Below, piece after piece: positions 33,967 to 42,322 of a DNA stretch of 64,000 bases (the stretch's first letter is position 1; every line of letters begins with the position of its first letter). A program made the translations under genes and the position numbers. This stretch comes from JACMNW01 sp963708425 (GTDB lineage Bacteria; Pseudomonadota; Alphaproteobacteria; Rhodobacterales; Rhodobacteraceae): NCBI GenBank assembly GCA_963708425.1, contig OY970206.1:2542001-2606000 (forward strand), in the 5' to 3' direction. The notes beneath the pieces are model-generated. The model was not told the DNA's origin. It made no database searches and saw only the letters and a list, made by a program, of their open reading frames with translations.

Positions 33967-35647
33967 GCTATTGCCCCGCAACGCGGCGGCTTGGCAGGCG
34001 GAACTGGTGGCCGGAAACACGGCAACCACCCGGCTTGAATCCGGCGTTGGCAACTGCTTTCCCGGGCTGGAATTCGACATTCGCAATCTGGAACGCCGGT
34101 TCTTTCCACATCTGGCAGTCGATTTCGTTGGCACCGTAGTGGTGGTTGCCGAAGTGGATTTGGCGGCGGCACAAGCTGCGGGTCTGCCGCCTGCCGCTCT
34201 GCAGACCTACCAGATGATTGCGCAGGACACAGCCAGCCCGAACCCCGACGAATTCTGGGTTGTTGATCGCATCAGCGGCGAGTTTGGCCCGTTCGGCGCG
34301 CTTGATCTGACCAGCGCGGATTTTGGCGCCAACCCGCCCCGCACCGACATTCCAGCTGATGTCTGGACGGCAGTGCGTCTGCTGCCCGAAGGGGGCGAAG
34401 TGACGATCTCACTGGTGCGGCTGCCGCAAACGGGTGCCGAGGTGCGCCGCAGCCTGACGGGCGGGCGCATCGCCTATCTGGACGCAACTGGGGCGCTTAG
34501 CGCGGTGTTCGAGCCCGGCGAGATGACGCAGTCGCTGTGTTCGCCATGGACGCACGACTTTCGCGACTGCGGCTGTTTTTACTGGGCGTCGAACCATCCC
34601 GACATTGCGATGCCCCCCAAGGCGCCTGACACCCCGGCGGGGCCAGATCACAACCGGCCCGTTGCCTGGCAGCGTTCTGATCGCGGCACAGTGCAAAATC
34701 CGTCCGACCCGGCGAACGATCTGGCCAGCCCTGCCGAGATGCGCCACTACGAGATTAGTCATCGCTGGCAAGAGCTGGGTATCGTTGTCGAGGGGCGCGA
34801 GCAGGGCAGCACTTATGCGCCGCAAAGCTTTGCCGCCACGCCGTTTGCAACTGCTGGCGAGTTGGTCGCACAGGTTCGTTACGCGGCCGGGGTCGAACTG
34901 GCTGTGATGCTGGAATATCTGTCAGCTGCCTATTCGCTGAACCGTGCGGCCACGGGTGGCACATTGGCCGACGATGTGAATGCATCTTTCGCGGAAATCC
35001 TGCGCATTGCCATCGGCGAGATGAAGCATCTGCGCGCTGCAAACGACATGATCCGTTCGTTCTTTCAGCACGGGCTGATCCCTGAATACGTGCCAGCGCT
35101 GCAGGTGGCCAGCGAACTGCCGGCTGGCAATGGTACAACCCGGCCCTTCGCGTTTCGGTCGCTGACTGTGGCAACGCTTGACAGCTTCATCGACATCGAG
35201 CGGCCATCTTTCTCGGTCGACGGGCTTTACGGGCGAATTCTTGCCACTGTGCAGGTGCTGCAGCCGGGGCCGCTTGAGGCGGAAGTAACGGCGATAATGG
35301 CGGATGGGACCGATCATTTCGATACATTCAGCTTCGTCAAGGAATGGCTGGGGCGGCATCAAGAGGCAGCGTATCTTCGACCGCTTCGTGACCCGACGGC
35401 AGCCGATCCGCAGCATGTTGCGCTGCAGCAGTCCTACGCTGCCCTGTTGAATACGTTGTTTGATGCCTATGATGCAGGGTTGCCGGGCGGGGCGATGGGG
35501 ATAGCCCAGGCGCGGCTTGACATGTTGCTGCGCCCGGACGGCATTCGGGGGCGGTGCGAGGCGCTGGCCGCTGCGGGCATCCGCGTGACGTTCGTTGCCC
35601 CCAACGAGCCGCGTTTCGCCCCGCTGGCGGCACCGCTTGTAGCATGA
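33950..35647 (+). CDS. Putative CTQ-bearing LodA C-terminal domain fused to VioB-type ferritin-like domain
   Basis: 565 residues from the ATG at 33950, behind AGGGAGG, overlapping the radical SAM gene by 17 bp. Residues about 29-290 recall the C-terminal part of LodA: GVGNCFPGLEF (32-42) like the LodA VGGxFxPGIE motif, PGEMTQSLCSPWTHDFRDC (189-207) like the PGDLTxxMAVPWQADFxxC motif that carries the quinone Trp, and WQELGIVVEG (273-282) like the WxxLGFV block. Candidate cofactor residues are Cys36 and Trp200; Cys197, Cys207 and Cys209 are close by. From about 300 a ferritin-like domain of the VioB/RebD type follows (VELAVMLEYLSAAYSLN, IAIGEMKHLRAANDMI) with possible metal ligands Glu316, Glu322, Glu357 and His360. 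No signal peptide. I know of no described protein with this fusion. Assignment by eye. Confidence 0.62.
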   Translation: MDGKFKLLPRNAAAWQAELVAGNTATTRLESGVGNCFPGLEFDIRNLERRFFPHLAVDFVGTVVVVAEVDLAAAQAAGLPPAALQTYQMIAQDTASPNPDEFWVVDRISGEFGPFGALDLTSADFGANPPRTDIPADVWTAVRLLPEGGEVTISLVRLPQTGAEVRRSLTGGRIAYLDATGALSAVFEPGEMTQSLCSPWTHDFRDCGCFYWASNHPDIAMPPKAPDTPAGPDHNRPVAWQRSDRGTVQNPSDPANDLASPAEMRHYEISHRWQELGIVVEGREQGSTYAPQSFAATPFATAGELVAQVRYAAGVELAVMLEYLSAAYSLNRAATGGTLADDVNASFAEILRIAIGEMKHLRAANDMIRSFFQHGLIPEYVPALQVASELPAGNGTTRPFAFRSLTVATLDSFIDIERPSFSVDGLYGRILATVQVLQPGPLEAEVTAIMADGTDHFDTFSFVKEWLGRHQEAAYLRPLRDPTAADPQHVALQQSYAALLNTLFDAYDAGLPGGAMGIAQARLDMLLRPDGIRGRCEALAAAGIRVTFVAPNEPRFAPLAAPLVA

Positions 35648-36708
35648 TTGCCGTGCATGGCGGCGGCGTGACGGCGCTGGCTTGCGTTCGTTTTCTATCA
35701 CAGCGCGGCATTGACGCCTGCCGCGTTGCGGGCGGGCAGACAGCCGGGCCGGTGCTGCTGCTTGGTGCCGATACGCTGCGGCTGATGGCCGAGGTTTTCG
35801 CTGATCCCGGCATCGCAACGCTGGGCTACGCCGTGCCGCGCCGCACAGTGTGCCGGGTGGGCGAAGGTTGCCAGACTGTGGCCGCTCCGGCACGCAGTAT
35901 CGCGTTGGCTGATCTGCTTACGCGGCTTACGCCGTGGGCAGACGCTACCGCCCCGGTCGGCCTGCCGGTTACCTGCCGGGTGGATGCGACAGGTCGGCGG
36001 GCCAAGCTGGCACAGAGGCTGACGGGGTTGCGCCCGACGGTGTTTGGTCGGCGACAGATACTGGCGGCACGCGCGCCCGGTCGTGCCAAGGATGCGGTGA
36101 TGGAATTCACCCGGCGTGGCTGGCTGATGCTGTTTCCGGTGTCCGATAGCGAAGTGATCATTCAGGCGATGGTGCCCGACCCGCCGCCCGACCCGCGTGC
36201 GCGACTGATCGAGGCGATCTCGGACGCTGTGACCATGCGTCGGCATATCGCTGTCGATGCGATCGGGACGTGCGCCGCCTTCGATGCCGCCCCGGCGATT
36301 TTTCCGGTGACCGGTTCCGACAGTTGGCTGGCAGTCGGCTCGGCTGCCTTCGCGGCAGATCCCTTATGTGGCGACGGTGTTGGGTTTGCACTGCAAAGTG
36401 CCCGATTGGCGGCCGCCGTGATCGAACAAGCGGGCAGCGCCATTCATGGCGCGCTGCTGGACCATTATCACAAACGACATCAACACGCGTTTGTGGGGCA
36501 CCTGCGCCAGCTGGCGCATTACTACCAGCCGCTGGTCGCCGGTGGTGAACAGTGGTCGGACGAACTGCGTACCACCTTCGCCTTTGTACAAAGCCCCGAG
36601 GCAGCTCGGATATTCTTTCACCGTTTTCGCTACAGACTTGATGAAGGTCGACTGCTGCAGCACGCCGGATGGGCAGACGTGCAGGGAGGGCGAAATGCGC
36701 GGTCCTGA
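35644..36708 (+). CDS. FAD-dependent oxidoreductase, LodB/QhpG-like
   Basis: 354 residues from the ATG at 35644, overlapping the previous stop (ATGA). The N-terminal dinucleotide-binding motif is degenerate (VHGGGVTALACVRFL, 4-18), and the second FAD contact appears as VGSAAFAADPLCGDGVGFAL near residue 240, the pattern of GR2-family monooxygenases and tryptophan halogenases. In known CTQ systems an enzyme of this kind (LodB, GoxB, QhpG) hydroxylates the Trp that becomes the quinone. Its place as last gene, translationally coupled to the LodA C-terminal-like protein, fits that role. Confidence 0.8.
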   Translation: MIAVHGGGVTALACVRFLSQRGIDACRVAGGQTAGPVLLLGADTLRLMAEVFADPGIATLGYAVPRRTVCRVGEGCQTVAAPARSIALADLLTRLTPWADATAPVGLPVTCRVDATGRRAKLAQRLTGLRPTVFGRRQILAARAPGRAKDAVMEFTRRGWLMLFPVSDSEVIIQAMVPDPPPDPRARLIEAISDAVTMRRHIAVDAIGTCAAFDAAPAIFPVTGSDSWLAVGSAAFAADPLCGDGVGFALQSARLAAAVIEQAGSAIHGALLDHYHKRHQHAFVGHLRQLAHYYQPLVAGGEQWSDELRTTFAFVQSPEAARIFFHRFRYRLDEGRLLQHAGWADVQGGRNARS

Positions 36709-36771
36709 TGTCTTTACGGGCTGCAGTTCCTGATCCCTAAGCCACCACCGCACACAACAATCGGGCCGATT

Positions 36772-37542
36772 TCAGCCGTTCAGGAAAGCCCGGACCGCGT
36801 CTTCGAATTCGCGGGGTTTTTCGGCGTGGAGCCAGTGACCGGCGTCGGGGATGCTGGTGAAGGTGGCGTTGGGGAATTGGCGCAGGATCGCTGTGTGGTT
36901 GCTGGGCCGTACGTAGGTACTGTTGGCACCGGTTAGAAACAAGGTCGGGCCTTGGAATGTGCCGGGGGTGTTTGGCCAGCCGACGATTTTGGGCATTTCT
37001 TGTGCCAGAACGGAAAGGTTCAGCCGCCAGCCGGGTGGGGTGGCGCGCAGGTCTAGCGATTGCAGGAAGAAGGCGCGCAGGGCGGGGTCTGGTATGGTTT
37101 TGGCAAGGCGCTGATCAGCCTCGGTGCGCGAGGTCAGCCCAGTTAGGTCGAGCCCCTGCATGGCGGCGACGTTTTGCGATTGGTCGTGGGTGTAGGCAAC
37201 TGGGGCGATGTCGGCGACCACCAGTCTGCGGATCAGCGCGCCTTGTGTCAGGGCCAGAAACATGGCCGTCTTGCCGCCCATCGAATGGCCGATGATGTCA
37301 GCTTTGCCACCGTGGGCCATGATCAACTGCGCCAGATCGTCGGCCATCTGCGAGTAAGTCTGGGTGGCAAAGCGCGGGCTATCGCCGTGGTTGCGCATAT
37401 CAACCGTGATGACATCACGGGTGTCGGCCAAACGGCGCGATATGACACCCCAGTTGCGGCCAGAGCCAAACAGGCCGTGTGCGATCAGCAAAGGCGGCTG
37501 GTCTTGCGGTGTGGTGGCGGTAAAAATCGTGCAATTCAGCAT
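36772..37542 (-). CDS. Alpha/beta hydrolase (YbfF-like esterase)
   Basis: 256 residues. Alpha/beta-hydrolase fold with nucleophile Ser in IIGHSMGGKTAM, oxyanion-side LIAHGLFGSGRNW, and the catalytic His in DAGHWLHAEKP near the end; the acid is probably the Asp in the strand-7 region near TLFLTGANS. It resembles YbfF and related esterases. No signal peptide. The substrate is unknown. It is convergent with the CTQ-like cluster and separate from it. Confidence 0.9.
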   Translation of the reverse strand: MLNCTIFTATTPQDQPPLLIAHGLFGSGRNWGVISRRLADTRDVITVDMRNHGDSPRFATQTYSQMADDLAQLIMAHGGKADIIGHSMGGKTAMFLALTQGALIRRLVVADIAPVAYTHDQSQNVAAMQGLDLTGLTSRTEADQRLAKTIPDPALRAFFLQSLDLRATPPGWRLNLSVLAQEMPKIVGWPNTPGTFQGPTLFLTGANSTYVRPSNHTAILRQFPNATFTSIPDAGHWLHAEKPREFEDAVRAFLNG

Positions 37543-37638
37543 GGTTTTAACCTAGACGATCTGGTGGAACGCCACCAGAGGTGTTGTCAGCAGGGGTTTG
37601 GGGCGCGTAAGCTGCGCGCCACAGGACATGAGGGTTTG

Positions 37639-38010
37639 ATGAGCGCCATTACGATACAACAAATGGCTGAACGGGTTGCCGATCTGATGGAAGAACGGCT
37701 GAACGTTCGGGGCAAAGGGCTGACTGAAAAGCTGCGCAAGGCGGGGCGTTTGTTGCCACGCAAGGTGCGGTTGGCTGCCGAGCAGTTATCGGATGCGGCG
37801 GAACGGTCGAAAAACCCGAAGCTGCTGTTGCAGATCAACGAGGCGACGGTGGCCGAGGCGTATGACGTCTGTTCGAAGCATCTTGGCAAAATTGATGCGG
37901 CTGATCGGCGTTTGGGTATGGTTCTGGGCATGACCAGCTCGATCGTTGGCTTGCTGCTGACGGTTGCGGCGATTGCGGCGGGTGTGCTGTACTGGCGGGG
38001 TTATCTTTAG
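37639..38010 (+). CDS. Small protein with C-terminal membrane anchor, function unknown
   Basis: 123 residues from the ATG at 37639; AGGG lies close upstream. The first 95 residues are basic and helical (KGLTEKLRKAGRLLPRKVRL, then LSDAAERSKNPKLLLQINEA), and a single membrane helix ends the protein (SIVGLLLTVAAIAAGVLYW). This looks like a tail-anchored protein. I do not recognise a named family. It lies alone between divergent and convergent neighbours. Confidence 0.7.
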   Translation: MSAITIQQMAERVADLMEERLNVRGKGLTEKLRKAGRLLPRKVRLAAEQLSDAAERSKNPKLLLQINEATVAEAYDVCSKHLGKIDAADRRLGMVLGMTSSIVGLLLTVAAIAAGVLYWRGYL

Positions 38011-38115
38011 CCTTTTGTTTTGTCGCGCATTTTATCCGAAAACCGTTTCACACTTTTCGGAATGCGCTTTAGCGGGGCCGTGATGGCACGGCCCCGAAAC
38101 GCAGATCGTGGTGGG

Positions 38116-39411
38116 TCAAAGTCCCGGATAGATTGGGAATTGGGCGCAAAGAGCGGCGACTTTGGTGCGGACTGCAGCCTCGACTTGCGCATTGCCGTCT
38201 TCACCATGGGCGGCGAGGCCATCGACGACTTCGACGATCCAATCACCGATCTGGCGGAATTCGGGTTCGCCAAAGCCGCGGGTGGTGCCAGCAGGCGTGC
38301 CGAGACGGACGCCGGAGGTGATGGTGGGCTTTTCGGTATCAAACGGGATGCCGTTCTTGTTGCAGGTGATATGGGCGCGACCAAGGGCTTTTTCGGTGGC
38401 ATTGCCTTTGACCCCTTTGGGGCGCAGATCGACCAGCATCAGGTGGCTGTCGGTGCCGCCGGTGACGATATCGAGGCCGCCTTTCATCAACTGATCGGCG
38501 AGGGCTTGGGCGTTCTTGATGACCTGGGCCTGGTAGGTTTTAAACTCTGGGCGCAACGCCTCGCCGAATGCCACGGCTTTGGCGGCGATGACGTGCATCA
38601 GCGGGCCGCCCTGGATGCCGGGGAAAATGGCGGAGTTTACTTTTTTGGCGATGGTTTCATCATTGGTCAGGATCATGCCGCCGCGCGGGCCGCGCAGAGT
38701 TTTGTGGGTGGTGGTGGTGGCGACATGGGCATGCGGGAAGGGCGAGGGGTAAAGGCCAGCCGCGACAAGACCAGCGAAATGGGCCATGTCGACCAGCAGG
38801 TAAGCGCCGACTGAATCCGCAATCGCGCGCATGCGGGGGAAGTCGATGATGCGCGGGATGGCGGAGCCGCCGGCGATGATCATCTTGGGCTGATGTTCGG
38901 TGGCGAGGGCCTGCACTTGGTCGTAATCCAGCGTCAGGTCTTGGCGGCGGACGCCATATTGAATGGCATTGAACCATTTGCCGGATTGGTTGGGGGCAGC
39001 GCCGTGCGTGAGGTGGCCGCCTGCATCAAGGCTCATCCCCAGGATGGTGTCGCCGGGTTTGATAAGGGCCTGGAAGACGCCTTGGTTGGCCTGGCTGCCG
39101 GAATTCGGCTGGACGTTGGCGAAGGCTACGCCGAACAATTCGCACGCACGGGCGATGGCGAGGTTTTCGGCGACGTCGACGTATTCACATCCGCCGTAGT
39201 AGCGCTTGCCGGGGTAGCCTTCGGCGTACTTGTTGGTCAGGACCGAACCTTGGGCTTCCATCACAGCGCGGGAGACGATGTTTTCTGATGCGATCAGTTC
39301 GATCTCATCACGTTGGCGCCCCAGTTCTTGGGTCATCGCGGCGAAAAGTTCAGGGTCGCGGGTGGCTAGGGGTTCGGCGAAGAAACCTGTATCGCGGTGC
39401 GGGGCGTTCAT
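38116..39411 (-). CDS. glyA: Serine hydroxymethyltransferase
   Basis: 431 residues from the ATG at 39411, preceded by GAGGAG; the open frame extends further upstream without family likeness. PLP enzyme that interconverts serine and glycine with tetrahydrofolate. The PLP lysine is Lys237 in TTTTHKTLRGPRGG; YAEGYPGKRYYGGCEYVD and QPNSGSQANQ are the other signatures. It links functionally to the glycine cleavage operon 10 kb upstream, since both feed one-carbon folate. Confidence 0.97.
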   Translation of the reverse strand: MNAPHRDTGFFAEPLATRDPELFAAMTQELGRQRDEIELIASENIVSRAVMEAQGSVLTNKYAEGYPGKRYYGGCEYVDVAENLAIARACELFGVAFANVQPNSGSQANQGVFQALIKPGDTILGMSLDAGGHLTHGAAPNQSGKWFNAIQYGVRRQDLTLDYDQVQALATEHQPKMIIAGGSAIPRIIDFPRMRAIADSVGAYLLVDMAHFAGLVAAGLYPSPFPHAHVATTTTHKTLRGPRGGMILTNDETIAKKVNSAIFPGIQGGPLMHVIAAKAVAFGEALRPEFKTYQAQVIKNAQALADQLMKGGLDIVTGGTDSHLMLVDLRPKGVKGNATEKALGRAHITCNKNGIPFDTEKPTITSGVRLGTPAGTTRGFGEPEFRQIGDWIVEVVDGLAAHGEDGNAQVEAAVRTKVAALCAQFPIYPGL

Positions 39412-39617
39412 GTGCGTCTCCTCAAGCTTTGCGGCGGTTTGGAGGCTGTCTAGAGCATCGATGGCGATCGGGAAAGGTAGGAAAACGACGCAGGGCGGGG
39501 CTTTGGCGAAATGATCCTTCGGTGTGGGAGCCTGATGGCCCGAAAACGGCGCGTAAGGGGTTGAGTTTGCGGTTACTGCCAGCCAAGACTTGCGCAGAGA
39601 AAAAAAGAGACTGGTTG

Positions 39618-40382
39618 ATGGCCCATCACAATATCGCATTCAAGGCCAGTCCTGTGCCCGCCGCGCAAGAGGCATTGGTGGCTTTGACGGCAGCATATGG
39701 CCACTGCCCAGTCAAAGGTGCGCGTTGGATTGTGGCCCTAGGCGGGGACGGCTTCATGTTGCAGACGCTGCACGCGACGCAGCCGCTGGGCCTGCCGGTC
39801 TACGGGATGAATTGCGGCACAATCGGCTTTTTGATGAACGACTTCGCTACCGAAGGATTGGTCGAGCGGTTGGCTGCGGCCGAAGAAGCGGTGATCAATC
39901 CGTTGGCGATGCGGGCAGAAATGGTGTCAGGCAAAGTGGTGGAGGCACTTGCGATCAACGAAGTATCGTTGTTGCGGGCCGGGCCGCAGGCTGCGAAGTT
40001 GCAGATCAGCATAGATGGCAAAGTGCGCTTGCATGAATTGGTCTGTGATGGCGCGTTGGTAGCAACGCCCGCAGGATCGACGGCTTACAATTACTCTGCG
40101 CACGGGCCAATCCTGCCCATTCGGTCTGATGTGCTGGCGTTGACTGCGATGGCGGCGTTCAGGCCAAGGCGCTGGCGTGGTGCGCTTTTGCCGAAAACCG
40201 CTTTGGTACGCTTTGACGTGCTGGAGCCAAAGAAGCGCCCAGTGATGGCTGATGCGGATGGTCGATCCGTGCGCGATGTGGCGTCGGTTGAGATCAGGTC
40301 AGAACCCAAAGTGTCGCACCGTGTTTTGTTTGACCCGGGGCATGGTCTGGAAGAACGGCTGATTGGGGAGCAGTTCGTTTAG
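39618..40382 (+). CDS. nadK: NAD kinase
   Basis: 254 residues from the ATG at 39618. It phosphorylates NAD to NADP. The conserved GGDG is at 42-45 in VALGGDGFMLQTLH; NEVSLLR and TPAGSTAYNYSAHGPI are the NAD-binding signatures. Length matches the alphaproteobacterial short form. The ribosome site is weak (AGAGA). It is convergent with the LuxO-like gene 14 bp on. Confidence 0.94.
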   Translation: MAHHNIAFKASPVPAAQEALVALTAAYGHCPVKGARWIVALGGDGFMLQTLHATQPLGLPVYGMNCGTIGFLMNDFATEGLVERLAAAEEAVINPLAMRAEMVSGKVVEALAINEVSLLRAGPQAAKLQISIDGKVRLHELVCDGALVATPAGSTAYNYSAHGPILPIRSDVLALTAMAAFRPRRWRGALLPKTALVRFDVLEPKKRPVMADADGRSVRDVASVEIRSEPKVSHRVLFDPGHGLEERLIGEQFV

Positions 40383-40396
40383 ACGCGCTAGGTGCT

Positions 40397-41827
40397 TCAG
40401 GTTTTGGCCCAGCTTTCGAGTTTGCGATACAGGGTTGAAGGCGAAATATCGAGGATGCGTGCGGCCTTTGGCACTGATCCGCCATGGCGGGCCAGAGTTG
40501 CTTCGATAATGGTTTGTTCGATTTCGGCCATCGTTTTGCCGATCAGACCATCGAGGTTTGGCTCGGTCGTCAGCGGCTTTGCAGCGCTGGGCAGGGCGGA
40601 CGTGCCTTCGCTTTGCGCCAAATCATCGGGCAGCATTGATTTGGTGACCAGGCCGCCGTCATTCAGCACCACCACATTGCGGATGACGTTCAGCAATTGG
40701 CGGACATTGCCGGGCCATGGCAGGCGGCGGAACAGGCCGCGGACGTCTGGCGACAGGCCATCAAAGTGACGGCCTTCTTCCTCGGCAAAGCGGGAGAGGG
40801 CGGTTTCGGCGATTTCGATCACATCGTCGGCGCGTTCGCGCAGGGGCGGCATGTGGATGGGCACCACGTAAAGGCGATAATACAGATCTTCGCGAAACTG
40901 GCCGCGACGCACCGCTTCTAGCGGGTCAACGTTGGTGGCGCAGACAATGCGCACGTTGACCTTGCGGGGACGTGTGGCACCGACGGGCTGTACAGTCGAG
41001 GTTTGCAGGAACCGCAGCAGTTTGGTCTGCAAGGCGGGGGCCATCTCGCAGATTTCATCAAGGAAAAGCGTGCCACCATCCGCTGCCGTTGCAGCCCCGG
41101 GTTTGTCGGAAATTGCGCCGGTGAACGAGCCTTTCATGTGGCCGAATACTTCGGATTCGAGCAAATCTTGCGGGATCGCACCGCAGTTAAGCGCGATGAA
41201 TGGCCCCGAGGCGCGGTTGGAATTATCATGCACAGCCAACGCGCAGAGTTCCTTGCCGGTGCCGCTTTCGCCAGTGATGAAGACAGTTGCCATTGACCGG
41301 GCGACCGAGCGTATTTTGGCGTGGATGCGGGTCATTGCGTCGGATGAGCCGATGAAGGCGCTGTTGGTGTTGGCAAGGATCGGGGCGACGGTGGCGGCCT
41401 TTGCCACTTCTGCCATCGCGGGTCGGCGCGCGATACGGTCGCCGACGGCGTTTGCGACGGCGCCAAGAAAGCGTTGTTCGTCAAAGGGTTTGACCAGAAA
41501 TTCATGCGCGCCCGCACGCATTGCTTCAACTGCTTTGTTAATCGAGCCGTTGGCGGTGATCACGATGACGGCGGTTTCGGGGTGCAGCGCCAGCATGTCT
41601 TGCATCACTTCCAGCCCATCACGGTCTGGTAGGATCAGATCAAGTAACACAACATCAGGTACGGTTTCGATGAATTGCGCCATGCCATCGGCGGCGGTTC
41701 CCGCCACCCGCACGCCGTGGCCCGCCGACATCAGGACCGATTTGTAGACAAGTTGCAGCGACGGCATGTCTTCGATCAGCAGCACGTTCGGGCGCGGCGT
41801 TTCACGCGAGATGGGGCGAGCGGCCAT
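40397..41827 (-). CDS. Sigma-54-dependent response regulator (LuxO-like)
   Basis: 476 residues from the ATG at 41827 (GTG at 41833 possible). Order: receiver domain (LLIEDMPSLQ, phospho-Asp in LLDLILPDRDG), AAA+ sigma-54 domain with Walker A GESGTGKE, Walker B GGTLFLDEI, arginine finger REDLYYRL, and a C-terminal FIS-type helix-turn-helix (VPKAARILDISPSTLYRKLE). The sigma-54 contact loop, normally GAFTGA, reads GSFTGA. It begins 2 bp after an Hpt gene, like luxU-luxO of vibrios, so it probably ends a phosphorelay. Confidence 0.93.
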   Translation of the reverse strand: MAARPISRETPRPNVLLIEDMPSLQLVYKSVLMSAGHGVRVAGTAADGMAQFIETVPDVVLLDLILPDRDGLEVMQDMLALHPETAVIVITANGSINKAVEAMRAGAHEFLVKPFDEQRFLGAVANAVGDRIARRPAMAEVAKAATVAPILANTNSAFIGSSDAMTRIHAKIRSVARSMATVFITGESGTGKELCALAVHDNSNRASGPFIALNCGAIPQDLLESEVFGHMKGSFTGAISDKPGAATAADGGTLFLDEICEMAPALQTKLLRFLQTSTVQPVGATRPRKVNVRIVCATNVDPLEAVRRGQFREDLYYRLYVVPIHMPPLRERADDVIEIAETALSRFAEEEGRHFDGLSPDVRGLFRRLPWPGNVRQLLNVIRNVVVLNDGGLVTKSMLPDDLAQSEGTSALPSAAKPLTTEPNLDGLIGKTMAEIEQTIIEATLARHGGSVPKAARILDISPSTLYRKLESWAKT

Positions 41828-41829
41828 CG

Positions 41830-42207
41830 TCACGCGTCCGCACTGGATTGGACGCGTAACAGCACACCAATCAGATCGGCAAGATCCCTGTTAGTTTTGG
41901 GTTTCATATCGGTAAGGTCTGCTGCGTTCTGTGCATGGGCCGTTTCGTTCAGGCGTTGCGCCAAGGCTTGCAGGTCCGTGTCACCAACTGTGCCTGCAAG
42001 GGCGATTAGAACATGGCTGTGGGTGCGCAGTGCGGCGAAATCGGGGCCATTCCAAGCCACATCAAGGCCGGATTGCGTGGTTTTAAGATCGGCAAGCAGG
42101 GCGGCGATCAGGGTGGGTGCATCGCGTTTGCCAGCGAGTTGGAGCAGGCGACGCAGGGGGGCGGTGTCGATTTCGCGGGACGAGATTGCGCTGTGATCGT
42201 GGTTCAT
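41830..42207 (-). CDS. Histidine phosphotransfer (Hpt) protein, LuxU-like
   Basis: 125 residues. Helical bundle with the phospho-acceptor region THSHVLIALAGTVGD (62-76). His65 is the likely site, but the usual HxxKG is HVLIA, so the lysine is absent. It should pass phosphate to the LuxO-like regulator encoded just behind it. The sensor kinase is not in the window. Divergence from the family consensus makes the assignment moderate. Confidence 0.72.
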   Translation of the reverse strand: MNHDHSAISSREIDTAPLRRLLQLAGKRDAPTLIAALLADLKTTQSGLDVAWNGPDFAALRTHSHVLIALAGTVGDTDLQALAQRLNETAHAQNAADLTDMKPKTNRDLADLIGVLLRVQSSADA

Positions 42208-42322
42208 TGCGGACCTCGGTGAAGGCCGCTTATGACGCAGTTGCGCAAATGCACGGGTTTGGTTCGCATGACATGGCTACGTTACCCCACATTGCAAAAA
42301 TGTCCAAGGCGGCAGGTGGCGG

